Assembly: GCA_036925085.1 (NCBI GenBank)
Contig: JAUPFP010000069.1
Span: 496,001-560,000 of the forward strand
DNA: 64,000 nucleotides
Direction: 5' to 3'
DNA from: Brachycybe producta
Lineage: Eukaryota; Arthropoda; Diplopoda; Playtdesmida; Andrognathidae
Under the pieces are notes generated by a model. That model ran no database searches, had not been told where the DNA came from, and worked only from the letters and a program-made list of their open reading frames with translations. Positions 25,471-37,900 of this stretch are shown here, piece by piece. The position numbers and the translations under genes were made by a program. Numbering within the stretch: the first letter of the stretch is position 1; each line of letters opens with the position of its first letter.

Positions 25471-28400
25471 ATGGCGCAGTTTGGAACTATAGGAAAGAAT
25501 CCTCCTTGGGTTCGAAACACAAGTATATTTAGCATCAACGTTACAAATGAACTATTTCTCATTGAGATATTTCTTTTTAAAGGTGCTGGAATGGGACAAC
25601 AGACTCAGCTGTTGGTTCAGGCGACGATCGGAGGACAAACGGCTCAACCGACTTCAGCTCCTGTTACAATTCACCAACAACAACAGTCGCAACAGCAGAC
25701 GGTAGCGCAACAAGCAACGGCAGCTGCCTACAATGCGGCTGGACTTACTGCGCTCGGACTCGCACAGGTCGGGCTCGAACAACCTCGAGAGAACGTGTTT
25801 CTCGTGCAGGTAATCGACACGAATCGAATTTCGTATTCGCTTTAATCACTAAACGGTTTTTTTGTCTTGTGTTGTTTTCAGAATGCCGCTTTACAACCAG
25901 GAACTGTTTTATCCCAGGTTCGAGCCATTGAAATGACTCCTTTTTAGGGTTTTTGTTTCTATTTTGTTTAATTGTAATATAATTTCAGCCCGGTGTAGCA
26001 ATTCCGACTTCTCTAACAACAACTTCGGTGGGAAACGTATGATTATTACACCTTCAAATGCAAACTAATATGCTGAAGTATAAGTTCTTTTGTTGTTAGC
26101 CCGGAATCGCATTGCCGACAACGTTGACAACAACACCCGTTGCAACCGTGAGTTATCCTGCTCCTAGAGCACTTCAGCACACGACACAATTTCAGCCACA
26201 GGCGCAGCAACCACTTCAGGCGCAACAACATCCACCGAAGCAGAGAGTTTTCACTGGCACCGTTACAAAGCTGCACGAAAACTTTGGTTTTGTCGACAAT
26301 GAAGTTTTCTTTCAGATAACGTAAGATAATTTCTGTTTTTTTTTCTCTCCATGCAAGTTAACTTTGTATTTACTTTGCGTCTTTGAAGAGCCATCAAAGG
26401 TACGATACCAAAAGTTGGAGATCGGGTTCTGGTTGAAGCATCATACAACCCTAACATGCCTTTTAAATGGAATGCAGCAAGGATTCAAGTTTTACCTAAC
26501 CAAGGAATTCCTGGAATGGTTGGTTTAAAGAGTTAATAAATTTGTTTAAAGGAGTTTTAAATCCAGCTACTTTGGAAGATTGACGGTAGATGGCGTTGAA
26601 ATCAGGCCTCTGATCTCTTAAATCTGACTAAACTAGACTTTGATTTGGTTGTTTTTCAGCGAAATAAATTTTATTTAGCTCATAAAAGATAGACAAAGAG
26701 GCTAAAATTTTGTTCTCATTTATTTTAAATCATTTTCATTTTGGGATTTATTTTTTCATGTTAATTCAAACTGGAATTATAAGTTATGTTTTCATTTTTA
26801 CAGCCGCAAGTACAAGTTCAGGTTCAGACTCAAGCGCAACCACCTCCACAGCAAGCTTTATTAAGACCTGCGTTGTTACCAACCAATCCGGTGGCTTCTA
26901 GTTTGGCGCCTGCTGGTCTAGCTCCGCAGATAACGATTGCATTAGCTCCGCAACAAGGAAATGCGTTGGCACAGGCTCTAACGATCCCAACACTTGCTCA
27001 GCCGACACCTACTTACAATCAAGTGCCACCCCCAAGTAAAGCTTGTTTTAAGACGCGATTTATGCTAATTCTAGCTTAATTTTGTTGTTGTTTTGTTCGT
27101 AGCTGTTATTCATTCTATGGCTTCTGGTCCGGCAACAGTTAGAAATTTACCGTCTTTGATGGGAACGAGGAGACATTCTCCACCTCCGATAAGGCGTGAA
27201 AGAGAAAGAGAAATACGGCGCGACGAAAGACGCGAAAGAGAGCGTCATCGTGAGCGCGAACACGAAAGAGAAAGAGAAAGGGCTCCGGTTGCGAGGAAAC
27301 GATCTCGTTCGCCTCGTCCTCGTAGTCGAAGTCCAAGACGGCGTCTTCGAGTTGCACCTCGTTACATGGTCCAAGTTCCAAAGATCTCGCTGGATCTGTA
27401 CGAATTCATGCGGAATTTTGTACATTTTAAGAGGAACTTCATGTTTAAAATGCCGTTTGTTTTTACAGAAAAGAAGCTAACGTAATGGAATTACGTAAAC
27501 GTTACGGCAATCTGTACATCCCTTCAGATTTCTTCGTTTCTTCTTTCGTCTGGATGGATGCATTTCCGCTTCAGCGTCCCTTCACTATAGAGAGGCCTTG
27601 TTTGTTTCACATCATGAGCAAAGAAGTCGATACGATTCAGGAGAACGATGCCGTTTTAGATCCTCCAGATGCGGATCATTCTTTCAGTGCCAAAGTATTA
27701 GATTAAAAAAAACCAATTGAGCGATGACTTTGTTTTAATCATGGACTTTCGGTTTTTTTAAAGGTGATGTTGATGGCGTCGCCACCTCTCGAAGAAATTT
27801 ATCAGAAGTCTTGCTCTCTTGCGGACGATACGAATTCAGACTCCTCGAAAGAGGGTCTCGTTCATCCGACACGATTGATCAATTTCTTGGTTGGTTTGAA
27901 GAGTAAAAACGAGACAATGGCCATAGGTGGACCTTGGTCTCCGTCTCTCGACGGTCCGAATCCCGAAACCGATCCTACTGTGCTCATAAAGACGGCTATT
28001 CGTACTTGCAAGGGACTCACTGGAATCGATCTTTCCTTGTGCACCAAATGGTATGTTATTATTTTCGTTCATTTTATCGACATTTAAGGGAGGATTTGGA
28101 TTTAAAAGTTTACTTCCAAATTTCCAATTGTTTTGGAGACGTTTTGGTTGCATGTAAAAAAAAATAGACGAACATGTTATTTACGACTATCGATCGATCG
28201 AGGGATTTACTGTTTATTATGTGGATTTTGATATCGTAACGGATGGCGGAAACTCGATCGGTTTTCTTCGTATCACTTGTTTTCTAATTTACTTTGTTGT
28301 TTTCGTTTTCACTACAGAGATAAAAAGAGAGAGAGAGAAATTGTTCTTTTATAGGTTTTTAACCGGGGCTTTGACCATGATGATGCTCTGTCCCTGTCTC

Positions 28401-31400
28401 TCATTTTAACTTCCTCGTAGGTACCGGTTTGCGGAGGTCTACTATCGTCGAGGAGAATCGTCTCACAAAGGTCGTACGGCGGCTGCTCCGCGTGTTGAAA
28501 CTGTCGTGATTTTCTTGCCAGACGTTTGGAGCTGTACTCCCACCCTCAAAGAGTGGACCTTCATGTCGTCCAACTACAAAAAACAGCTTCAGAAGCGACT
28601 TCCAGAGGAGATGCAAGAATCCAAAGACAACCAGGCACTGAACTCATTGTCCATTGCCCTTTTCCTTTTTTTTTTTTTTACTTTACCCGAAATGCATTTT
28701 ACCCGATTATATTTTCATATTAGTGATTAAAGTAGTTGCAAAAAAAAAGAAAATATTGATAAGTGACGTCAAAATTCAATTAATCACTCATGGAGAGCCT
28801 CTTTTTTGCTTTTAATGTGTAAACGCCTATCAAAGTCTTGATTATTCTGTATCTCTGAAGAGCAAATTGAAGGGAAACTTGAAAGTGTTTTGGTAACTAG
28901 AAGGATAACTCAATTACTTAAAAGTATTTTCAGGTTGATATCTTTTCAAATAAGCTTTTTATGTTAGTTTGAAAATGACTCAACTTTAAGGAGACAATAT
29001 TTTTCAATTTTTGTGTATTAAAAAAAATTATTTTGAAAAGATATCGACATGAAAATACACTTTAGTGATTGAGCTAAACTTCTGGTTTCTTAAATACTTT
29101 TAAATTTCTCTTCAGTTTGCTCTTCTGAAAGGACAGCTGTTTGTAAAAAAAAATCTTAAGACCTTAGCAATTGATAGAAGAGAGAAAATGAAGTACAGAA
29201 CTGACACTCAACCTATATACGTCATAATATTTTCTTTTCTTGCAAGACCTGTAGCAAAGTTTAAAAGATTTTACTTTACTTTATCTTTTAATATTAATTA
29301 CAGTTTGGTTCTATAAAATTTCAATTCAAAATTTTTAGTTCGAGAAACAAAAACAAATTACTAACTGATCCCTTCGATCCTTTTACTCGTAAAGAGTGTT
29401 TCTGTTTCAGCATTTGATGATAACACAAAATGAGGTGGTCTCTTGTGTGTGTGTTTTGTGTCTTGTCTCCATTCTCGAGATTTCTTTTTTTTTCTTCCGT
29501 TATATTACGGAACTTTTTCTTCTAGATCTCGTACTAAAAAAAATACAATTCCAAAGTGATTTATGCAGGTTATTTGATCGATCCAAGAAGCCGAGAGAGA
29601 AAGTGAATATTGATTGATGTTGCCGAGAGATCAGAAAACGATGGAAATGTTTTTTTAGAATTGTTTTCTCTTTTTTTTTCTTTAGATATAAGCAAAATAT
29701 ATAATTTTTTTAAAAAAAGTTGAAAGAACTATACTTTTATCGGTGGGTGGGTGGGTCTGGGTATACATCAAGGGAAGAAATTAACGATGGATAATGCGAC
29801 ATTTTGTCTAATATTTGCTTTATTTTTTTATTATTTTCTTTAGACAAGTAACGAATCCTCGAAAGAAGCGTTAAAAAAAGATCCGTCTCATCATTCAGAT
29901 CTAGATCCAAAGTCAATGAAAGTAATGATTTGAAAATATGGCGTTTAGTTTGCATTTGAATTTCATATATATTATTATTATTATTGCCGTTCTTAGATAA
30001 CTGGTTTGAGACGAGAGTTGGAAGTACGCAGTTTAAGTAGTAAAGGTTTGAAGTCTCAGTTGATTGCTAGGCTGACGAAAGCTTTGAAAGCGGAACACGA
30101 GAAAGAGGAGGAAGACGCTCAGATGTGCATGGAAGATGACGATGCCGATGACGACGAGAGAACCGAAGTTGACGAGAAGGAAGAGGAAAGAAAAAAACGA
30201 GAGGTTGGTGCAGTTGTTTATTGCTTACTTTTTTATTTACTGTGTATGATTTAACGTTGTTCGGGCTTTCACAGGAGGAAGAGAAGAGGAAAGATGAGAG
30301 AGAAAAGGCAGCTCTTGAGAAGTTATACGCTCTTCCCGACACTCCATCGATTGTTGTTCATCCGTCTCGATTAGCAAAAGGTGGAAAGTTTGACTGTACG
30401 GTTATGTCTCTAAGTGTACTTCTTGATTACAGGCAGGAAGATAACAAAGAATATTCTTTCGAGGTGTTTTAATATTCACTTTTGTATTGTTTAGTCTTTT
30501 TTTTGTGCAAATGTTGAAAGATTTTTTATTATAAGGTGTCGCTTTTTGCCGAATTATTCAACGAGATGTTGATGAGGGATTTTGGTTTTCGTATCTATCG
30601 AGCGTTGGTCGATATTCCCGAGAAAAAAGAGGACGAAAAGGTGACATTAAAAAATTTTGATAATTTTCTATTGAACTGTGTTTAACTTTTTTGTTAGGAG
30701 AAGAAGAAAGATAAAAAGGAGGACAAAAAGGTTTCTTCACTTGTTGTAATTTCCTTCGAAGTGTGGAAAATTTATTTTTTTGGAAACATTTCAGGATGTT
30801 AAAGATGACGTCAAGGAGGGAACAAACAAAGAAGTTGTAAAAAAGCGAGGGGACGAAGACGAGAAAGATCTGGACGATGAAGACGACGAAGAAGAGGAGG
30901 ATGAAGAAATGGAAGAGGTTTTTTTAAAAACAAAACCGAGAACTTTGGCTCTCTTTTTGTAGTGAATCTTCTACGACATTCTTATTGTTTTTCTGTCCAC
31001 GAAGGAGGAGGAAGATGATCGTAAAGACAAGAAGAAAGATGATAGAAAGAAGGACAAGGAGAAGAAGGGAGAAAAAGTCAAACTGTGTACTATCGATCCC
31101 AGTTTGCTCCTTGCTTTCGTCTACTTCGATCAAAACCACTGTGGTTACGTCATGGACAAAGATCTAGAAGAAATTCTTTATACTTTGGGGCTCAATCTTT
31201 CTCGAGCTCAAGTATAAACCTGGCTGCGTAGTGAAATAATCTATTTTTGATGGTTAATTTTGTTTACGTTTCGTTCTTAGACTAGAAAACTTTTGCAAAA
31301 TGCAATAGTTAAGGATAAATTGATGTATCGGAAGTTGACGGATAAACCGAAAGTAAAAGATGGAGAACTCCAACAACAACAGCAGGAGGAAGAGGAAGAG

Positions 31401-32065
31401 GAAAATTCGGCTGTGAACAAAGACAGACCAACAACTTCTTTGGAAGAACTTGCTGCCGGTAATAAAGGACTATTAGCCGAGTTTAAATGTCTCGGTACTT
31501 TGAAAGATGAAGATCAGAGCAAAGGAGGAATGGAACTTCCACCCGTCGTAACCGAATCCGGTCTCGTCACTTATAACGGCGCTCTTCTCGATATCTCGAA
31601 ACTACTGCAGCAGTTGCAGCGTAGCGAGAGTGCGAGATGCGACGTCGAGATGAAAATGAAAGACATGCAGGAGGAATTGAGTAGGTTTTTTTCTCTTTCG
31701 CGTTATCTTTTTCTAGCACTAATAATAAACCCTATTTTCAATTTTTTTCTTCTTTGTTTTAAGTCTCTGTGAAAGAATCTGCTACAAGTTTAGAACAATC
31801 GAGTCAGAAAACAATGTATGACTTACGTGATTATAAACGTCGTCTGAGATCTACGGAAGACGAACTAAGAACTCAGCATGAGAAGTCGAACAAGTACTTC
31901 GATCTTCTCAAAGTGTGTCACAGTTTAATTCAACCGGTCGTCGTTGTACCTACGCCGATGACGACGACTATATCGGATAACGATGTCAAGTCTGAAAGGA
32001 CAGATGATTCTGATAAAGAGGAAACAATATACAAACTGGAGGTTTTGGAAAATGGTAATGCATAA
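25471..32065 (+). CDS. CCAR1: Cell division cycle and apoptosis regulator 1 (CCAR1), complete
   Basis: Nuclear coactivator bridging Mediator to nuclear receptors, p53 and beta-catenin pathways. Exons: 25471-25522, 25583-25809, 25882-25917, 25989-26036, 26100-26320, 26389-26518, 26804-27035, 27103-27397, 27469-27694, 27764-28050, 28421-28634, 29844-29921, 29997-30203, 30275-30463, 30536-30640, 30698-30730, 30795-30917, 31005-31211, 31281-31680, 31764-32065. The total is 3612 nt, 1203 aa (human about 1150). It starts MAQFG like the vertebrate protein. Domains in order: Gln-rich N-terminus; S1-like RNA-binding domain (about 169-225, QRVFTGTVTKLHENFGFVD); RE/RS stretch (about 335-400); DBC1 domain (about 415-650, including DPPDADHSFSAKVMLMASP); SAP motif (about 672-710, LSSKGLKSQLIARLTK); acidic/Lys region; inactive EF-hand-like segment (about 930-965, FVYFDQNHCGYV); C-terminal coiled coil ending ENGNA. 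One junction needs a GC donor, and two adjacent exons are duplicates. Confidence 0.95.
25989..26147 (+). repeat. Tandemly duplicated exon segment in CCAR1
   Basis: Exon 4 (25989-26036) encodes PGVAIPTSLTTTSVGN. The first 48 nt of exon 5 (26100-26147) encode PGIALPTTLTTTPVAT in the same phase. Both begin right after a CAG or TAG acceptor with CCCGG. This is a local exon duplication in the Gln/Thr-rich linker. Confidence 0.75.
28635..29843 (+). other. Putative GC-AG intron of CCAR1
   Basis: The upstream exon must end in phase 0 to join ACA AGT AAC at 29844. After the conserved LQKRLPEEM segment no GT occurs in phase 0 before the frame closes at 28730. CAG|GCACTG at 28634/28635 fits phase and gives a full-length frame. 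The intron contains a family C hairpin (28840-29140). An unseen micro-exon is the alternative. Confidence 0.5.
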
Positions 32066-32222
32066 ACCCTTTTTTTGTTGTTTTGTTTAAAAACGACATT
32101 TCTGAATGAATTTGCATTCCAACTTAAAAAGAAAATGACGACTACAGAATAATGTGGTGGTTTGTGAATGCAGTATTTCTTTAAATGTGTTTTGTGTGTT
32201 TTTCTTTTTAATTTTCCACAGT

Positions 32223-32228
32223 AATAAA
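32223..32228 (+). terminator. Candidate polyadenylation signal for CCAR1
   Basis: AATAAA 158 bp after the TAA stop at 32063-32065, followed by GT/T-rich sequence (TGTGCGTTTCGTTTTAG). It is consistent with a short 3' UTR. Confidence 0.45.
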
Positions 32229-32769
32229 TGTTACTGATGTGCGTTTCGTTTTAGTTATAGCTTTTATTTCTGTATTTAATACTAAGGTTGTCTCTTATCT
32301 TTCTCTCATTGGAAGTCGGTTTTTTTTTGTTTTGTTTTCAGAGAGAGAGAGAGAGAGGGAGGCTATTTGATATTAGATAATTAATTTTTCAAATTAAAAT
32401 ACAGGCGTAAATTTTTGTTTTGTTTTTTTCAAAGGAAGAATTTTGATTTGTCTTCCCGTTTGCTTTATATTGTTTAATGTAAAATATGAGAAGTGAATTT
32501 TGGCGATTAACTGAATGCATTTTGGCCACGTGCAGTAATCGTGGTCGTCAGCACAATGGTCATCTGATACGGTTTCCCTTTAATGTATATTTCAATCATT
32601 AATTTTTTTTTATTGATAAATTCACTCAAAAGTACAAAATACATAATAAAAAAATATAAGGATTATTATATATTTTTGGGCCTATTTACAAGTAATTATT
32701 TATAGAATTATCGTAATTAGTTGGCAATTATTACAATTTATCAGCTGTACGTTTTTAAACTCATCTGTT

Positions 32770-32875
32770 CATCAATTTATTCTGTTATTCGTCGATTTAT
32801 ACGACAGTGTGACGTCACTTGCATTGAAACATATGCACGCGTGACGTCACACTGGATAAATAGTTGCATAATGAG
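32770..32875. repeat. Family J short hairpin with two TGACGTCA sites
   Basis: TTCGTCGATTTATACGACAG and the mirrored CTGGATAAATAGTTGCATAA flank GTGACGTCAC at 32809 and 32841. Same organisation as 4315-4415. Confidence 0.7.
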
Positions 32876-32894
32876 AATGTATACAGGCAAGTGT

Positions 32895-33018
32895 AGCCAG
32901 CACTAGCTTTTCGTTTGCTCCGCCCTTTTATGAGTATCAGACCAAATAATAATCCAATTAGAAATTGATGACGTTCTTAAAAGGAGGGGCGAGCAAAAAG
33001 CTAGTGCTGGTTACACTC
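32895..33018. repeat. Family A-type short hairpin element
   Basis: TGTAGCCAGCACTAGCTTTT on the left is mirrored by AAAAGCTAGTGCTGGTTACA on the right. The core keeps TCCGCCCTTTTATGAGTATCAGACC, CCAATTAGAAATTGATGACG and the mirrored GGGGCGAGC. It is shorter than other family A copies and has different termini. Confidence 0.65.
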
Positions 33019-33739
33019 GACTATGAATGTGTGTATATAGTAATCATGAGGAAGCTGTGGGCAATTTTTTTTTATTCTCTGATTGGTCAATTGTGTAGAC
33101 GGTTTCCATATAATGACGTCATATTGTTTGCCTGTTCACTACTTTCATATTATTGTTTTCATACGCCGGCCCGCCACTTCCATAAGTTCATTACCTTTAT
33201 AAAGTGAATCTTTTCTTTGCAAGTTATATTTAGTGAAAGTGTTTTTAAAAAAAAGTTTTGGAAGGAATTTTGTTGGTAAGTAAGCCTTTTTCTTCTTTAA
33301 TGCATTTATTTTAAGCGATTTATTAGTTCGTTTTTATTTTATTTTAGTTATTATTATATATAAATATGATGCTGAAAGAAAAAAGTGCGGGGAAAGTTTC
33401 CCTACTTATTTTGGCTCCTTCCCCTTTTTATAATCAATTTTAAACATAAAAAGCAAAACGAATTATTCATTATTTATAAGTAAAAAAGACTTCTTTTTAT
33501 TGTTTCAACATTTTTTTTTTGTCTCCATGGTTTCAATTTTTTTTATATAAAAAAAAAGTACAACAGATGCAAAAATTTACGGCATGTATACGATGGACCC
33601 AAAGGTCATAAATCCATCCGCTTTAATTTCCCCGCCAAATTATGACGTCACATAAAGTCTTCCCTTTCCTCCTCTTCTTCCCAATTCAATAATTACATGT
33701 ATTTGGTATCTGTGTGTACGTAGCGACCCTGTGTTTTAT

Positions 33740-33860
33740 TCCTCTTTGCACGTTCTGTTATTTATCGGTTTATCCCCGGGAAAAAAGTGACGTCACGCCT
33801 ATAGATGTATACAGAAATATGAACTTTGATGTCACGCCGCTGAATAAATCGTTAAATAAA
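33740..33860. repeat. Family J short hairpin, diverged
   Basis: CGTTCTGTTATTTATCGGTTTATCC is mirrored by CTGAATAAATCGTTAAATAAAAGAATG. The left arm keeps GTGACGTCAC (33787); the right arm is mutated to TGATGTCACG. Confidence 0.6.
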
Positions 33861-34019
33861 AGAATGTGCGGGTTTTGTGTCGTTCAAACAACACGGTTTT
33901 TTTAATTATTTATTTTTTTTACATGTGTTTTTTTTTTTTAAATATAAATACGGTTTCTAAAAATATCTTTTCTCTTTTCCACTGAAATGATAAAATGTCG
34001 CAAATTAAAGAGATGGTTT

Positions 34020-34350
34020 AATGAATAACTGATTTTCGAACTCTTGATTTATTCTTTCAAAAGAGCAAAATAAAGAGAAAACTAGAAAGTGTTTGCTGTT
34101 TTTGTTGCTCCAATCACTTAAAAGTATTTTTCATATTAATATCTTTCAAAATAAACTTTTTATAGACAAAAATTAAACAATTATCATCTGTTTAAAAGTT
34201 GGGTCATTTTAAAACTCGCATAAAAAGCTTATTTTGAAAGATATCAACATGATTGATTGAGCTACTCTTCTAGTTTCTAAACCACATTCAAGGTTCTCGT
34301 CGTTTTGCACCTTGAAAGACAGAATAATCAAAAGTTCAAAAAGCATATAT
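34020..34350. repeat. Family C hairpin element
   Basis: GAAAACTAGAAAGTG, ATATCTTTCAAAATAAACTTTTTAT, the mirrored AAAAAGCTTATTTTGAAAGATATCAACATG, then CTTCTAGTTTCTAAACCACATTCAAGG and GACAGAATAATCAAAAGTTC. Confidence 0.65.
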
Positions 34351-34357
34351 TTTCAAA

Positions 34358-34550
34358 GGCTTCTTTGTAGACAGCTTCAGAATTTCTTTGGCTCCGCCCT
34401 CTTATGAGCGTCAGACCAAATATCAACCAATTAGAAATTGAAAAGAGCGGGGCATGTGACATCAGACCCAGTAACAAACCAATTAGAAGTTGATGATGTT
34501 CATAAAAGGGCGGAGTCAAATAAATTTTGAAGCTTTCTACAGATACCTGT
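34358..34550. repeat. Family A element with a third kind of terminus
   Basis: Outer arms TTTGTAGACAGCTTCAGAATTT and AAATTTTGAAGCTTTCTACAGA enclose the family A core: GGCTCCGCCCTCTTATGAGCGTCAGACC, CCAATTAGAAATTG, GACATCAGACC, ACCAATTAGAAGTTGATG and GGGCGGAGTC. Confidence 0.7.
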
Positions 34551-34936
34551 TATATTTACACTTATAAACCATCTGCAATATTTTAAATTGTCCATCTTGG
34601 CGACCAATAATTGATGCTGGTCAACAATACAAATTAATTAATAGGAATGTATAAAAAAAATTCACGTTTTTAAAGCTGATAATTAATTTCTCTTTTCATT
34701 TTGAAGAGAAATACAAAAGTTCTTGTGTAGAGGCGGGATTAAACGAACGGTGGGCGGGGTTTAAACGGATGTTTCGGGGCAGAGTTATGATGATATAAGG
34801 CGAGAGGGCGTGGTTAACATAAGGTTAATTGAGAAGGGGCGTGGAGAAAAGGTTGATGTGGGTGTGTGGTTAAGTGGTGGCATGGTATTTGGGGGCGTGG
34901 CATCTGATAGAAAACTTTTAATTCCATTGGTTATTG

Positions 34937-37900
34937 TCACCTATAATCATTTCTCATCGTTTCTTGAAGGGCATTGGACGTTAGTTTTTCGATTTCACTT
35001 ATTAATTGTTCTGTTTCTGCATCCAAATTGTCATTTAAATGTGAATTATGATGATGATGAGGCGATGATGATGATGTTGAATTGTTTTCAAAGTCGTTGT
35101 CGTCCCATTCGAGATCGTTGGAAGCTGGGGTCGAGTTCTTGTTCGATTCGGACGCAACTGCAGCCGCCGATCCTCGTCCTCCTCCTCCGCCGTTGACGAA
35201 TACACCTTGATAATTAAAAGACGTGCAAATTTATAAGAAATGAGAGAAGGGGAGGGGACATGCAGTTAGAAATCGGGGAGAACTTCAGTTGGTTCCGCCC
35301 TTGTTTTGACGACCAGCAACTTCTAATTGGTTTGTTGTGTGGTTCGACGTTGAAAAGGGCGGAATATATGACGTCAGACTACATAACCAACCATTTAGAA
35401 GTTGCCGGTCGTCATAACAAGGGCGGAGCCAACTGAAGTTCTTCCCGATTTCTAACTTCCTGTGGGGGAGGGGTGCTAATATACAGTGTGTCACAAAAGA
35501 ACTGCCATGTTTATTTTCCTTAAATTTGTTTAAATGTTACAAACAGCATTAAATGTTTTATGTTTAAGTGATGCATTATTATCTGAAAGTATTCAAAAAT
35601 GTTCTCCCGTTTTCATTAAGGCATTGCTGACATCGGTAAGAAACTGATCTGCAAACATCCAATTGAGGAGCTTTTTTTTCCCCGCAAAACTCAATAAGTC
35701 CATATTTTAGCAAAAATCTATTTTATGGCAGTTTTGTAAATAATTTTCAGAGGAAAGAAAAACAAAACAAAAGAAATCCACACGAAATTCAGGTTTTCTT
35801 TCTCTTTAAATGTAAAAGGATTGCGGTTTGTTTTTTTTGCGTTTCCTGAATAATATGACTAAAGTAGAGGACACACACAAACGGAAAATCAGCCAAGAAT
35901 ATAAGGTCATTTGAGAAAAGTTGAGATTGGCTCAACGTTTTTTTTTTTTTTTTTTTTTTTTTTGCACAGAATCTTGTTTTAATATTCTGATCAATTAGAG
36001 CAGCTCAAATTACCTAATAAAATCAACCCCTCACTTTTTAATAAAGAGGGGTACAAGGTTGTGCCCTAAAGGCTAAAGGTCATTTTTACAGTTGTAAAGG
36101 GTGAGGGTGGTGGGAGCACTTTCTCAAAACGGATGATGTCACCCCTTTTTCCAATGTTAATTTCTGTTCTGATGTGTGGCCACAATTATAAAGACGGATA
36201 AGAATATTAGTTTTTCTTTTCTGGGGAGATTTTCCCAAAAAAAAAATCCGTATGTGTGTGTCTCCCGCTTAAAACTGGACTTCTTGAGTTCAAAATTTGA
36301 AGAAGGAAAAGAAATCAATTAATGTATCTCTTGTAGTTGTGCGACAATTCTCTTAGATGTCTTGCCATAATTGTAGAAATGGGAAGAAGTCTTAAGATAA
36401 CTAGTGGGGTAACCCGTCATAAATGACGGGAGCAAAATTCACAGGCAATTGTGCGCATGTGCATCGATTTTTCCTTTTTTTTACTCCTTTCATTTCAATT
36501 TCAGTCACCCCCTCCCACTTTTCTCTCTCTCCCCGTCTACACTTTCCAACCTTTTCCCCTCACCCCCCTCCCACTTTTCTCTCTCTCTCCCCTTCTACAC
36601 TTTCCAACCTTTTCCCCTCACCCCCCTCCCACTTTTCTCTCTCTCTCTCCCCTTCTACACTTTCCAACCTTTTCCCCTCACCCCCTCCCACTTTTCTCTC
36701 TCTCTCTCCCCTTCTACACTTTCCAACCTTTTCCCCTCACCCCCCTCCCACTTTTCTCTCTCTCTCTCCCCTTCTACACTTTCCAACCTTTTCCCCTCAC
36801 CCCCCTCCCACTTTTCTCTCTCTCTCTCTCCCCTTCTACACTTTCCAACCTTTTCCCCTCACCCCCTCACACTTTTCTCTCTCTCTCTCCCCTTCTACAC
36901 TTTCCAACCTTTTCCCCTCACCCCCCTCCCACTTCTCTCTCCCCCCCTTCTACACTTTCCAAAGGAAGAGTTCAACATATAGTTGACCTTGAGAAAAAAA
37001 AACGGTTCATTTATTCAAATTTATATAAATTCCGACGTGCTTCAATGGTTTTTGTTACTCGTCACACACACACACAGACCTGGGATATTATATATATATA
37101 ATTGTTGTGCAATTAATAAGAGATTCGTTAATTAATGTTTGCAAATCAGATTATTTCCCATGTCAGCAATGCGAATAGATGACATTTTGAACACTTTTGA
37201 GATGATGCAACATAAAACATGTAATGCTTTTCTTAAAGCCCTTTTATAACTTAATCTTTATTATTAACATTTAAACTTAATTATAAAATTAAATTTAAGA
37301 AAATAAACTTTGTATATTTATTAAGAACCAAAGTGTGTATAATTTTATCTGAACACATGCATGGTATTCAACGAACTGACCCGCCTCATCCCACTCCAAA
37401 TCCAAGGAGGAAGGTGGCGTACTACCGAATCCACCGAAACCGTTCTTAGAAACGGTCCAGAAATCTTCCACTTTTCCATTGAAACTACTTAACGTACTGC
37501 TGTCGGCAGAATCGAGAAACGAACTGTGACCTAATCGAAATGATTAATTTAGTTAATTACTAGTTAAAGCACTTTTAATTGAGCAAGTTGTCGAAGTGGT
37601 TGAGGGATTTTTGTCGTTATTTAAACGCCATTTGAAGTTTTTATTACTTTTGGATTTTTGGGAGGAACAGTAAGAAAAACTTGAAAGTGTTTTAGAAACT
37701 AGAAGAGTAGCTCAATCATGTTTCATGTTGATATCTTTTAAAATGAACTTTTTATGGCAATTTAAAAATAATTCCAATTTTTTCTTTTATAAAAAGTTTA
37801 TTTTGAAATATAGCAAACATGAAAAAATACCCTTAAGTGATTCAGATACCCTTCTAGTTTCTAAAACACTTTGAATTTCTCTTTATTGTTGCTTTTCAAA

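Larger units (their letters stand above)
32066..34936. other. Intergenic interval between the convergent CCAR1 and AP1AR genes
   Basis: No coding exon recognised. It holds the CCAR1 3' UTR, two family J hairpins, two family A-type elements and one family C copy, listed separately. TGACGTCA occurs five times (32810, 32842, 33114, 33643, 33788). Simple T-runs and AT-rich spacer make up the rest. Confidence 0.5.

Noticed and set aside
27139-27480. Alternative frames on both strands over the CCAR1 Arg/Glu-rich exon
   Set aside because: They are shadows of the purine-rich coding exon 8, which is confirmed by phase and by family similarity.
36423-37101. Three overlapping + strand frames of 177-216 codons
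   Set aside because: All three frames of the same pyrimidine-rich minisatellite are open at once, and the array lies in an AP1AR intron. No real protein composition.
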